Positions 1 through 10,223 of a stretch of DNA of 64,000 nt are shown piece by piece. The notes below the pieces were generated by a model. The model ran no database searches and was not told where the DNA came from. It was given only the letters and a program-made list of their open reading frames with translations. The stretch comes from Lytechinus variegatus (lineage: Eukaryota; Echinodermata; Echinoidea; Temnopleuroida; Toxopneustidae): NCBI RefSeq assembly GCF_018143015.1, contig NC_054746.1, forward strand, positions 26,302,464 through 26,366,463, read 5' to 3'. Made by a program: the position numbers and the translations under genes. Within the stretch, counting starts at the first letter, position 1. The number at the start of each line of letters is the position of its first letter.

Positions 1-63
1 CGTAATTTTCCTAGCGAAATAGATACCCTTTTTTCATTATTTTTGTGTTTTTGACACCCTTAT
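1..63. mobile_element. Left part of an inverted-repeat element (copy C), split by a retrotransposon
   Basis: Its reverse complement matches 6464-6530 almost base for base, inside the complete copy at 6349-6905. The same element resumes at 5285, after the retrotransposon. Its own left end lies outside the window. Confidence 0.8.
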
Positions 64-187
64 TGTGGTATAGCGCCACCTTGTGAAGTGTGCTAATAAA
101 TGTTGAAGTTAAAATGGTACTTCGTTGATCAGTCTCCGTTGTTAACTTGTCGTGTGCCTTGGGAATGATGTGGGGACAAACACCACA
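64..187 (+). repeat. 5' LTR, 124 bp
   Basis: Begins TGTGG and ends CACCACA. Repeated at 5161-5284 with one visible substitution. Holds an AATAAA signal at 95-100. Very short for an LTR. Confidence 0.93.
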
Positions 188-189
188 AA

Positions 190-209
190 TGGCGACGAGG
201 ATCGGGATT
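190..209 (+). promoter_or_regulatory. Primer binding site, tRNA-Ser type
   Basis: Two bases after the LTR lies TGGCGACGAGGAT, which complements the 3' end of tRNA-Ser(GCT) including CCA. The match resumes as GGGATT after one extra C, so the pairing has a one-base bulge. Confidence 0.75.
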
Positions 210-378
210 TTCGTACCCTATCAGGATCCAAAGTGTGAGAAGCTCCCAGGCAGGTAAATCGGAGAAATATGACTGTGAATGTGGGTGTCGTCTTGCTGTA
301 AAAGTGCTCGTGTGGCGTGGAACTTAGTTAGTCCCATGCACAATTATCGGTGTTACTGCTCGTGAGAAGAAGCGTACA

Positions 379-3300
379 TTGACTGTGAAAATGGCGTCGG
401 CTCCAGCGGGTAAAGCAGAGAGTTTTAACCCAGATGTGGAACCTTATGAGGTTTATAGGGAGCGTATTGATCAATATTTCATAGCAAATGACATTAACAA
501 TGAAAGGAAGAAGGTTGCTGTCTTGCTATCGGTCATGGGTGCCAAGGAATATGGGTTACTCAAAAGTCTTGTAGCGCCAAGGAGAGTTCCAGAACTTTCA
601 CTTGATGAGATTGATGCAGTATTGAAAGAGCACTACAACCCCACACCCCCTGTTATGCTTGAGAGATACAGATTCTACAAAAGAAACCAGGGACATGATG
701 AGACGATTGCAGTGTATCTGGCTGAGCTGAAAAAGATGGCTGAGACGTGTGATTTCAGAGTGTTTCGCAGTGAGGCGTTGAGAGACAGATTCGTTTGTGG
801 TTTAGCAGACCGGAACATTCAGAAGCGTCTACTGTCGGAAGATAACTTGACCATCGACAAGGCTGTCAAATTGGCTCTTAGTATAGAGGCAGCTAGTAAG
901 AACGCTGAAGTGTTACAGCCAGGTGATTCGAAAAGTAGATCCAGCTACGTGAACTATGGGAAGTCTACCAATGATTGCTACTGTTGTGGAAGAAAAGGAC
1001 ATGTAAAGAAACAGTGCAGGTACAAAGACTACACTTGTGAAATTTGTCATCGTAAAGGACACTTGAAACAAGTCTGTAAGGATAAGAGTAGTAGTCTTAA
1101 GTCAAAGTCAGGTAGAGAGAAAGAGCAAAAGAAAGAAAAGTCTCACAAACCAAAGTATAAGAGTAGAAGAAAGTCAAGAGTAGGGGTAAGCCATGTAGAG
1201 GGTGATCAGGTAGAAACAAGTAGTGTTGGAAGTTCAGAGTCAAACACAAGTGATGACGAAGATGTATATCACATTAGAGTCCATAAGGTAAATAGAAGTG
1301 TTCAACCTATCATGGTCAATGTTGAAATAGAAGGTACAAAAATACCGATGGAAGTTGATACAGGCTGTGGTGTTTCTATCATAAGTCAAGCTGTGTTTGA
1401 AAAGCATTTCAAGCAGAAAGTACAGGTACAGAAGTGTGGAGTAAAACTCAAGACATTTACAGAAGAGAAAATACCTGTATTGGGTAAATGTGTGGTAGAT
1501 GTCAACTATCATGGTCAAAGAAAGAGATTACCATTAATTGTTGTGAAGAATAATGGTCCAACTTTACTGGGTAGAGATTGGTTGTGGACAATTCGTCTGC
1601 AGTGGAAAGAAATATTTTCTGTCCACCATGCGTCACAGTGTAGTTCACCACAAGACAGAATAGAGAAGATAGTAGCTAACAGTGATGTCTTTGACAATAA
1701 TGTTGGGAGAGTTAAAGGGGTTCAAGCCAAATTGAAAGTGAGAAATGATGTAGAGCCAAAGTTCTTTAAACCCAGGCCTATTCCTTTTGCACTCAAAGAC
1801 AAAGTAGCTGAGGAAATTGATAGGTTAGTGAAAGAAGGGATACTAGAACCAGTGGAGTTTTCAGATTGGGCTGCTCCTGTTGTACCGGTCCAAAAGCCGG
1901 ATGGTAGAATTAGGCTTTGTGGTGATTACAAAGTTACCATTAATCCACAGTTAGAAGTGAAAGAATACCCTATGCCTAGACCCGAAGAGCTTTTTGCTAG
2001 CCTTCAAGGTGGGAAGAAGTTTACAAAGCTTGATTTGAAGAATGCTTATCAACAAGTTGACTTAGAGGAAAAATCAAGACAATATGTTACAATTAACACA
2101 CATCTAGGATTATTTAGGTATACAAGGTTACCGTTTGGAGTGAGTTCGGCCCCGGCCATATTCCAGGAATGCATGGATAAGATACTACATGGTCTGCAAG
2201 GAGTTGGTTGCTACCTGGATGATATCATAGTCACAGGGTCGAATGACCAGGAACATGCCTCCAACCTGGAAAGGGTTTTAAAGAGGCTTAGCCAGTTTGG
2301 ACTAAGGCTGAAGCAGTCCAAGTGTGTATTTCTTCAGAAGTCGGTGGAGTACCTAGGGCACGTTGTAGATGCAGAGGGGTTACACCCGTCCCCGTCCCGT
2401 GTTGAAGCCATTGCATCAGCATGCCCGCCTAGAGATGTCTCTGAAGTACAGTCCTTCATAGGGATTGTCAATTATTATCGAAAGTTCATTCCAAATTTGG
2501 CATCTATTTTGGAACCTATAGATGAGCTGAAGAAGAGTAAGCAGATGTTTGTCTGGACAGACAAATGCCAAGAAGCCTTTGACTTGGTTAAGAAGATCCT
2601 AAGCTCTAATCAAGTATTGTGTTACTTCGATCCAAGCAAAGAGGTAACTCTCGCAGTGGATGCGTCACCCTACGGGATAGGAGCTGTTATCTCCCATGTG
2701 ACGGAAGGAGCTGAGGCACCCATTGCCTATGCATCCAGAAAGTTGACTAAGGCCGAGACAAATTATTCTCAACTAGAAAAGGAAGCACTTGCCATTGTCT
2801 ACGGTGTGAGATTTTTCCATCAGTATCTTTGTGGTAGGAAGTTTACACTTCTGACCGACCACAAACCATTGACCTTTCTCTTGGGACCAAAGAAAGGGAT
2901 TCCTGTGCTTGCAGCATCACGGTTGCAACGTTGGGCTATTTTGCTCTCAGGATACGTGTACGAAATTAAATATCGTACTTCTAAGCAGAATGCCAATGCT
3001 GATTTTCTGTCACGTCTTCCCAGTTCTGGAAAGATTGAGAGCCAGCAGGATGAGTTTGTCGTCAAGTGGACTGAAGAGGCTACTAAGACGAATGAGGCAA
3101 AGTTGAAGTCCTTGCCGATTACAGCCGAGAAGATACGACAGGCCTCGGAGAAGGATAAGACCTTGTCAAGAGTTCGGATATTTGTCCTGAATGGATGGCC
3201 ACGTCGAGACGAGCTATCACCAGATTTCGATGCGTGGCTAAGGAAGAAAGATGAGATGACGGTGGAATCAGGTTGTTTGTTGTGGGGAACAAGGGTTATT

Positions 3301-4473
3301 ATCCCAGAATGTCTGCAGCAATACATCTTAGAAGAACTCCACCGAGGTCATCAAGGAATGGTGAAGATGAAGAGTCTTGCTCGGATGCATGTGTATTGGC
3401 CAGGTCTTGATCAGGATATTGAACGATTGGTACAATCTTGTGCACCATGCCAAGCCATGCAGACTTTACCATCTGCAGCTCCGGTGAATCCTTGGGCATG
3501 GCCCTCACAGCCATGGCACAGAGTACATGTTGACTTTGCTGGACCATTTTTGGATCAGATGTTCTTGTTAGCTGTCGATGCTCACAGTAAATGGCCAGAG
3601 GTCATTCCCATGAAATCTACAACAGCTTCAAATACCATTAGAGTTCTGAGAAGTCTATTTTCACGACATGGTCTTCCCATGGAAGTGGTATCGGATAACG
3701 GACCCCAGTTCGTTGCAGAGGAGTTTTCTATCTTCTTGAAGAAGAATGGAATCCAGCACATCAAGTCTGCCGTGAAGCACCCAGCTTCTAATGGGGAAGT
3801 GGAACGTTTTGTTCAAACCTTCAAGAAGGCCATGAAGAAAGCAAGATCAGATGAAGGTGATGTGCGTCTGAAGTTGGATAGGTTTTTGTTGTCATACAGA
3901 ACCACTCCTCATGTGGTTACTCAAGAAACACCAGCCAAGATGCTTATGGGGAGAGAGTTGAGGACACGCCTGAGTCAAGTGAGACCAGATTTAGGCTTGA
4001 AGCTACAACAGAAGAGAGCTCCCAAGAAAGATAGAGTGAGGATGTTTGAGGTTGGAGAACAAGTAAGGGTTCTTGATTTTCGGATCAATGCTGATAGGTG
4101 GTCTGAAGGTGTGGTGACCAAAGTCCTTGGTCCAGTGACTTATCAGGTTGCGGTTGATAGTTTTCTGTGGAAAAGGCATGTTGATCAGATCAGAAAGATG
4201 GTACAGCATGTAGATTCCAGGTTGAGGTTGGAGCCATTCAAACCAACGGTACCAAACACAGATATGCACAGAGATCATATCACAATCACAGACACCTCAA
4301 CAGACAAAGACTTGCCAAACACACCAAGTACATCACAGAAACATACATCTCAATCACCTCAGAAAATCACTCCAACTCAACAGAACAGTCAGACAGAGCA
4401 CCAGCCAAACAAAGAACAAATCTTGCGTCGTTCAAAACGTCAAATCACAAAACCAGATCGGTTAAATTTGTAA
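379..4473 (+). CDS. Gag-Pol polyprotein of Mag/SURL-like Ty3/gypsy element (1364 aa)
   Basis: One uninterrupted ORF encodes all proteins for reverse transcription and integration. Gag covers roughly residues 1-235 and ends in two CCHC zinc knuckles at about 200-233 (CYCCGRKGH and CEICHRKGH). An aspartic protease follows with DTGC near 326. Reverse transcriptase carries YLDD near 612-615. RNase H starts around 755 with AVDAS. Integrase has the HHCC zinc domain from about 987 (HRGHQG...CAPC), then the catalytic D near 1051, D in SDNGPQF near 1104, and E in NGEVERF near 1140. No chromodomain or envelope gene is visible; the tail is basic (RRSKRQ). Gag and Pol share one frame, so no frameshift is needed. 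Catalytic residues look intact, so the element may be active or only recently silenced. A second ATG five codons in (MASAPAG) could be the real start. Confidence 0.95.
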   Translation: MTVKMASAPAGKAESFNPDVEPYEVYRERIDQYFIANDINNERKKVAVLLSVMGAKEYGLLKSLVAPRRVPELSLDEIDAVLKEHYNPTPPVMLERYRFYKRNQGHDETIAVYLAELKKMAETCDFRVFRSEALRDRFVCGLADRNIQKRLLSEDNLTIDKAVKLALSIEAASKNAEVLQPGDSKSRSSYVNYGKSTNDCYCCGRKGHVKKQCRYKDYTCEICHRKGHLKQVCKDKSSSLKSKSGREKEQKKEKSHKPKYKSRRKSRVGVSHVEGDQVETSSVGSSESNTSDDEDVYHIRVHKVNRSVQPIMVNVEIEGTKIPMEVDTGCGVSIISQAVFEKHFKQKVQVQKCGVKLKTFTEEKIPVLGKCVVDVNYHGQRKRLPLIVVKNNGPTLLGRDWLWTIRLQWKEIFSVHHASQCSSPQDRIEKIVANSDVFDNNVGRVKGVQAKLKVRNDVEPKFFKPRPIPFALKDKVAEEIDRLVKEGILEPVEFSDWAAPVVPVQKPDGRIRLCGDYKVTINPQLEVKEYPMPRPEELFASLQGGKKFTKLDLKNAYQQVDLEEKSRQYVTINTHLGLFRYTRLPFGVSSAPAIFQECMDKILHGLQGVGCYLDDIIVTGSNDQEHASNLERVLKRLSQFGLRLKQSKCVFLQKSVEYLGHVVDAEGLHPSPSRVEAIASACPPRDVSEVQSFIGIVNYYRKFIPNLASILEPIDELKKSKQMFVWTDKCQEAFDLVKKILSSNQVLCYFDPSKEVTLAVDASPYGIGAVISHVTEGAEAPIAYASRKLTKAETNYSQLEKEALAIVYGVRFFHQYLCGRKFTLLTDHKPLTFLLGPKKGIPVLAASRLQRWAILLSGYVYEIKYRTSKQNANADFLSRLPSSGKIESQQDEFVVKWTEEATKTNEAKLKSLPITAEKIRQASEKDKTLSRVRIFVLNGWPRRDELSPDFDAWLRKKDEMTVESGCLLWGTRVIIPECLQQYILEELHRGHQGMVKMKSLARMHVYWPGLDQDIERLVQSCAPCQAMQTLPSAAPVNPWAWPSQPWHRVHVDFAGPFLDQMFLLAVDAHSKWPEVIPMKSTTASNTIRVLRSLFSRHGLPMEVVSDNGPQFVAEEFSIFLKKNGIQHIKSAVKHPASNGEVERFVQTFKKAMKKARSDEGDVRLKLDRFLLSYRTTPHVVTQETPAKMLMGRELRTRLSQVRPDLGLKLQQKRAPKKDRVRMFEVGEQVRVLDFRINADRWSEGVVTKVLGPVTYQVAVDSFLWKRHVDQIRKMVQHVDSRLRLEPFKPTVPNTDMHRDHITITDTSTDKDLPNTPSTSQKHTSQSPQKITPTQQNSQTEHQPNKEQILRRSKRQITKPDRLNL

Positions 4474-5142
4474 CTTTAAGTGTATATATATATATATACA
4501 TTTGTGTCAGGCAAAATCTGTGACATTTTAATGTGTTTAGTTAACCTTTGATATGTTTCATGTTATATTGGAAGTACAGTAAATATGAAGCTTTGATGGC
4601 ACATTCTAGCTTATTGATTAATAGTGGATGACAAGTACTTGTACACTAATGAATGATAAGAATAAGTTTTCTACAATTCTTGTTTTTCTTTGAGTAACAG
4701 ATGACTGCTATTCTCAAACTCTGTATAAAAAAAATAATAATAATATCTCAAATCAAGATTTTTATATCTAAACTCACTAGTGACTATTAATAGTTTGTAT
4801 TTAAAATGTTTGCAATTATCAAAGATATAAGCTGTCAACAATTCTGAAACTTAATACTGAAGTCAAATAGACAGAATGTTTCCGTACAATATCCATCTTT
4901 TCAAATTTAAACCAACAGACTTTACATGTAGTTCAGTTGCAGTTTATTTGCTCTAATGCCAGGATGTATTTTTCTGGAATGTCATTTTTTTTTTCATTAT
5001 AAGATATTGTTGTATGTAAATAACCTTGCGATGTCCATAAGTTCTGGACTTGTCAGGATTGAAACTGTTTGTACAAAAAAAAAAAAAACAAACAAACATG
5101 CACTTATATGCAGAATGCATGGATATGTATTTTTTTTCATTC

Positions 5143-5160
5143 AAGAGGAAGGAGAGGAGA
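5143..5160 (+). promoter_or_regulatory. Polypurine tract
   Basis: An all-purine run (AAGAGGAAGGAGAGGAGA) directly abuts the 3' LTR, the normal place for plus-strand priming. Confidence 0.85.
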
Positions 5161-5284
5161 TGTGGTATAGCGCCACCTTGTGAAGTGTGCTAATAAATGT
5201 TGAAGTTAAAATGGTACTTCGTTAATCAGTCTCCGTTGTTAACTTGTCGTGTGCCTTGGGAATGATGTGGGGACAAACACCACA
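5161..5284 (+). repeat. 3' LTR, 124 bp
   Basis: Near-identical to 64-187; AATAAA at 5192-5197. Followed by the CTTAT target duplication. Confidence 0.93.
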
Positions 5285-5394
5285 CTTATCACGTTACGTA
5301 CGTAACGTGCCCTATCGTGAAAAAGACATCCTTTTTACGTGTTTTTTTGGTCGCGCATGGTATCCACTCGCCAATGTAAGTGGCCCCCCCGGGG
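5285..5394. mobile_element. Right part of the split inverted-repeat element (copy C)
   Basis: Continues the element broken at 63. Ends in the shared terminal sequence GGTCGCGCATGGTATCCACT, then a C-run and CGGGG, as at the ends of the copies at 6349-6905 and 45124-45692. Confidence 0.8.
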
Positions 5395-6340
5395 ATGTCC
5401 CCTGGGGGCATCAAGTACAATTATGCCCCGTTAGGCTCACTAAAATTGAAAACTAACTGTGTCCACTATCAGTAACGTTAATAAGATTGACTTTGCTAAA
5501 TCAAATCAGACTCATGAATCAGAGACAGAGATTCAACTCACCCAAACATGGAACCAAAAAATCCCTGTGATGACTTCAGCTTCTTTTCAGCATCAATCAT
5601 ACACTGATTTGCTTTGGCTTCGTGATCCGCCATTCCTGCAGCGATTTTGTATTGTTAATGTTGACGACTCACGACCAGAATTTAAGGAAATTTTGAAGTT
5701 AAACTATCTGTCAATGACGATAATGATTTGAAGATCGGTCTTAATGATGATATCATTCAATCATTCAGTGTTGTGTCATCTACACAGTACAGCGCGCGCC
5801 TACCGGTCGCGGCCGCGCCCGGATGCGGAAGCTTCATCCCATGATCCCATGTAGACAGGGATGACCTTTCTAACCAGAGCGCGCGCTCGCGCGAGATTCG
5901 ATTTGTTTTGATCAAACAGCTGATCTGACTCGACTTGAAAATAACAGCCGGTGTTTAATTCAACAACAAAAAGTCAAAAGATCATCATTCTAAATTGCAC
6001 TTGCTTCATTTCAGAGGACAGAAATAAATCAAGACTCAGTGGGTTGCTCCAAACACCGGCTTCGTCATCATTGACTGCCATAACTGCAACTGCGAGTTTG
6101 GTAAGAAACAACTAAAGAAAGCTGATTATTGGGACCCAGACCAGTCTGTCACTCTCACTCAGCTCAGCTCAGCTCAGTCAGTCTCACATTCCGAAATCGT
6201 CTCGACTCTTGAGTCTTGTCTTGAGGCCGAGAGTAGTTTAGAGAGACTCAAGTCTGCACATCAAACAATATGAGTTGAGATTTAACATGCATTTCTTTTT
6301 ATTTCACAAAATCTTTCAGTGTTCCTACCGTATATTATGA
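5395..6340. other. Intergenic, with a CpG-rich patch; possible promoter or 5' UTR exon
   Basis: Most of this stretch is unremarkable, but 5790-5900 is rich in CpG (GCGCGC runs, a NotI-like GCGGCCGC), unlike the AT-rich surroundings. A short CTCAG repeat sits at 6155-6187. A donor-like GTAAGA near 6100 could end a 5' UTR exon that splices to the acceptor-like site near 12924, ahead of CATSPER1. This is a guess. The 90-aa ORF at 5459-5731 resembles nothing I know. Confidence 0.3.
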
Positions 6341-6348
6341 GTAACACT

Positions 6349-6905
6349 CCCGGGGGGGGGGGGGGGGGGGGCACTTACATTGACGAGTGGATACCATGCG
6401 CGACCCAAAAAACACGTAAAAAGGATGTCTTTTTCACGATAGGACACGTTACGTATGTAACGTTATAAGGGTGTCAAAAACACAAAAATAATGAAAAAAA
6501 GGTATCTATTTCGCTAGGAAAATTACGTGTTTAGGGTCGAATTTGCGGGGATGATAAAAACAGAATTAAAATGTTATATAACGGATGTCCTTTTTGCCCC
6601 AACACTTCGTGTTTAGAGTCCGATTTGCGTGAGGTGTAGAAGGCAGGGTCGTACTAAACCAAATAAGGTAAAGCTGATGACCGAAGGACCCGTAACAAAA
6701 CATTCCTGTACTTGTTTAGGGGTTCATTTCAGGGAATATTTGCCAAGAGTTTTGTTTCCAATACTTGTTAAGGGTAGGGTTTCACACACCAATACTTATT
6801 AAGGGGTGCATTTTCAGAATATGGAAATTACGTGTTTAGGGTGCTTTTCGAGACCCCATGGTCGCGCATGGTATCCACTCGTGAATGGAAGTGGCCCCCC
6901 CGGGG
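6349..6905. mobile_element. Non-autonomous inverted-repeat DNA element (MITE, copy A, 557 bp)
   Basis: Both ends carry the same inverted sequence: a G/C run, CACTTnCATTnACGAGTGG, ATACCATGCGCGACC. GTAACACT flanks it on both sides (6341-6348 and 6906-6913), an 8-bp target duplication typical of hAT-like or Merlin-like transposases. Inside are several spaced variants of ACGTGTTTAGGGT. It encodes no protein. Confidence 0.85.
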
Positions 6906-6922
6906 GTAACACTAACAGTTAA

Positions 6923-7487
6923 TAAAGGGATAGTCTGTGCTGAAAAAATTTAGCCTATATCTAAATGCTGAAAATTTCATCAAAATTGGATAACAAGTAA
7001 CAAAGTAATTGAATTTTAAAGTTGATCAATATTCTGTGAAAACAGATCTATATCATGCATTGTCATGCATATTCATTAGGTGGGCTGATGATGTCACATC
7101 CCCACTTTTTCTTATGTTATTAAAATGGAATCATAATTGTTTCATATTTTAATAAATGTGTACAATGATGTGTCTCCATTATGATGAAATAAGTTTCAGC
7201 AATACATAAGTAATGCATTAATCAGTTGTCAATCCAATTGTTTTAGTTCTTGGTAGAATAATGTTGAATAAACTAAATACAAAAGAACAAGTGGGGATAT
7301 GACATCATAGCCCACCTAATGAATAGTCATAAAGACATGACTAGAAATGTTTCACCAGAATAATGTAAATTTTTAAAATTCAATAACTTTGTTATTTGTT
7401 ATCCGATTTTGATCAAATTTTCAGCATTTTGCTTTGTGTATTTTACTCTATTTGAGATAAATATCTCCAGCCTGGACCATCTTTTTA
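6923..7487. mobile_element. Palindromic MITE, TA-flanked (about 565 bp)
   Basis: The two halves are diverged inverted copies. The arms read TTGGATAACAAGTAACAAAGT near 6986 (first 20 bases matched) and its complement near 7388; the inner arms read GGTGGGCTGATGATGTCA near 7080 and TGACATCATAGCCCACC near 7300. TA at both ends fits a Tc1/mariner-type target. No ORF. Confidence 0.75.
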
Positions 7488-9016
7488 AGTGTACTAAATA
7501 TCTCATATAAATTTGAAAGAAATAGGTCTAGGCCTAAAGTTTTACTTAAAGATTTTCTTGGAAAAAACATTGGGCATTCATTTTCAGATAAACAAAATAT
7601 GGTACCCCATGACTGCGCACCCATTCACTTTGCATATGATTTGGGGATTGTGATGAAAATTTAAGGCTGCATTTTGAGGCCGTTACATGAAATGCCCCAA
7701 ATTCATTATTCATCCACAATTTTGAGTCAGATATTTGAATGAATAGGCCAATCTGTCTAGATCTATGTATTGCATGTGTAAAGTCGGTGTTCGTTGCGCT
7801 TACTAATTTGCGCAGATATGCGTGTGCGCATAGAAGGGGGACTGCGCAGACTTGGGGGAATTGCCATACTTACTTACACTAGGCTGAGCACCAACACCAG
7901 CACTATATTGTTTAAAAAAAAAACATGTAGATCTAGATCTAATATAAAGGTTAACTAAATTGGGTTGCATGTTTTTTACATATGGGCCTATGTATGAGCA
8001 TGGAGGCCAGGGGTGGTCATGGTATTGATGGTGGTATTCTGGAAAACTGATAAATTTTGTCATTTCTCTCCGAGATGCATGATTGTCATGAATCATTCTT
8101 CTCAGTTGTCTTTTCTCTGTCAATAACTCAGTACATGTAAGTTTCCGCCCATCTTTTCACAGAAAAACAAATCAAAATCACTGTTAGCTCCAAGAGGGAT
8201 ATGTTCTAACCAGTAGGAAACATGGAGCATATCCTTAAATGCAGTAGCTGACACTTCAAGAACTACATGTATAAACAGAAAGCTGGAAAAGATTTCTGGA
8301 GAAGAGAGATAAAAAGAGGAATTGGATCTAGTATGTATTACTTGAGGCATGAAAAAATATTTTTGAAAGTGTCATGGATGATAAGTGAAACTAAATGCAA
8401 CAATCTAATCCAAACAATATCAATGTGTGTTTGACATACAGTCAGGAATGTGTAGTATCAGGATATAATGTTAATAAAAGAAATGACAAAATTTATGACT
8501 GCTAGACCCTGTCAAGTTTTATAATTTGCTTGGAATGGGATTATGCATGTATGAATTTGTTTATTATTTTGTGCATGCTATAGAGAAGAGACAAAATTTA
8601 TGACAATTTTGATTGGACAAAAGTTGTGACATCCATCATAATACTGTAATACATTGTACCAATTTTGTCATATCTCTGAAAAAAGATGAAATTTTAAGAA
8701 AAGACAATGTTCAGAATATCCCCCAGGTTATCAATTTTAAAAAATTAGGAAAATTGGGTGCTCTCTATATGGCAAGGTACCATACGTGTATAACTGGAGT
8801 CATGCATCGAAGACATTCTGTACACTTGTAATATTCATTTAATTGAATTCTGATTTTCTGAGTCAAACTGCTGATTGAATTGATATTGAATTACAGGCAT
8901 TTTGTAAAAAGTGAATGGGTGTGCAGACATGAGGCAATGTTTAGGCCTATTTAAATCTGAAAATGACTGGCCACAGTTTTTTGCAAGAAAACCGTATAAT
9001 TTGTTACAATTTATTT
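7488..9016. other. Intergenic, no gene recognised
   Basis: AT-rich. Short ORFs on both strands (7803-8123, 8120-8350, 8613-8831) have no recognisable domain and no coding pattern. A phrase ACAAAATTTATGAC recurs near 8485 and 8590. Confidence 0.5.
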
Positions 9017-10221
9017 GTGATATGAATTTAGCACAAGTAAGTACTCTTGAAAATATATGGAACAATGGCAAATGCAAATTTTGTGGAGTTTTAAAGAAAT
9101 CCATGTGTAATCTTTTGTTCAATTTTTTGGTACACAGACATGGGGGCCCTCCTTCATACAATTACATGAATTGCTGTTGAAAAGTGACAGTGTTGGTGCC
9201 CCGCATGGCATGGGGGGGGGGGGGTTAAATGTGACCTAGAGTCATGCTTTAATCTGGATGCGCAGATAATTTTAATGCGCAATCTTGTTGATTATTACGG
9301 AGTAAAGCCCCCTCATAGTATGATTTGACCACTGCATTGATGTGTTTTATACTGCATACAACTGGAAATTCAAGTGCGACCCTGAGTCACTTTTAATCTT
9401 TGTGAAACACCCCCCTAATCTGGCTAACTTTTGTTCAGCCTTTAGTGCATAGAAAGGGTATACTCTATCATGAAAATTTATTTATTAAATTTTAATTTTT
9501 TTTTTAGCAGGGTAGCCCCTTTCAGTAAAATAAAATAGTTTAGATGTCATTCATGGTAGGGAAAATATGCCAAACTTATTGTTTAGAATTTAACCTAAAA
9601 CCTCAGCCTCTGTAGTCTGTACCATTGGTTGTTTTGCTGATATACATTGGCTACACATGTACCCTTCATAATTATGTAATTCACTATTACACTATAAAAG
9701 CACAGAACAATAATAGATTTAGTTCAATGAATCTATTGTTCTCTGCTTTTATAGTGTAATGGTCAGTTAAAGATATACCTAGAGGAAAAGCTTCAGTCTC
9801 TGTATGATCTGTTGTTCCGCTGAAATACATTGGCGTCAAATGATGGGAATTTTTAAATAAATCACCAGAAAAGACAGTTATTCCCGTCTTGTTTAGGGTA
9901 GACTGAGAGTGAAACACGATTAAATGTTAAGGGCCTTTAAAAAAATAATTTATGTGGATGACTGTGGTGTTCACTTTGTAAAAAAAATTGCCTTATATAA
10001 CTTGAATAATTTCAAGGACAGGGGTATGGAAGAGAAGGTAATTTCATAAAACTTTGAAGCTTTATTTCATAAAAAGTTTAAAGTAGACACGGACATCAAC
10101 AATTTCATAATTTTGATTGAAAAGTAAAGAAAAGCAATATTACAAAGAAAACCCTGAAGCAAAGGCAGAGCAAAAGATGTTGATTTTATCTGCCTAATTG
10201 GCTTTTCAAGAACAAAGTTTT
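9017..10221 (+). repeat. Tandem duplication, copy 1 (1205 bp)
   Basis: Aligns over its whole length with 10224-11423. The 5' 650 bp differ at many sites and by small indels, while the last ~540 bp look identical. ORFs inside are low-complexity and not credible genes. Confidence 0.9.
9686..9760. repeat. Hairpin in duplication copy 1
   Basis: Arms of about 31-34 nt, ATTACACTATAAAAGCA... and its near-complement ending TTTTATAGTGTAAT, surround a loop of about 10 nt. Confidence 0.8.
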
Positions 10222-10223
10222 AA

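Larger units (their letters stand above)
64..5284 (+). mobile_element. Complete Ty3/gypsy retrotransposon, Mag/SURL-like, with 124-bp LTRs
   Basis: Structure seen in order: 124-bp LTR (64-187), primer binding site (190-209), one Gag-Pol ORF (379-4473), about 670 nt of AT-rich non-coding sequence (4474-5142), polypurine tract (5143-5160) and 124-bp LTR (5161-5284). CTTAT flanks both sides (59-63 and 5285-5289), a 5-bp target duplication. I saw one difference between the LTRs (G versus A in the CGTTGATC/CGTTAATC segment), so the insertion is young. Very short LTRs, a tRNA-Ser-type primer site and a single ORF with two zinc knuckles are Mag-clade traits; echinoid SURL elements belong to that clade. 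The family name is inference. It sits inside an inverted-repeat element, which is therefore older. Confidence 0.93.

Noticed and set aside
2820..3326. 168-aa ORF opposite Gag-Pol
   Set aside because: Shadow of the RNase H/integrase frame; no independent support.
5459..5731. 90-aa ORF near the GC-rich patch
   Set aside because: No homology recognised and no neighbouring exons that fit.
6530..6840. TTTAGGGT words suggesting telomere repeats
   Set aside because: They are spaced 30-90 bp apart inside a MITE and are not in tandem.
9687..9917. 76-aa minus-strand ORF, identical at 10889-11119
   Set aside because: Identity comes from the tandem duplication, and the ORF spans a hairpin; no domain.
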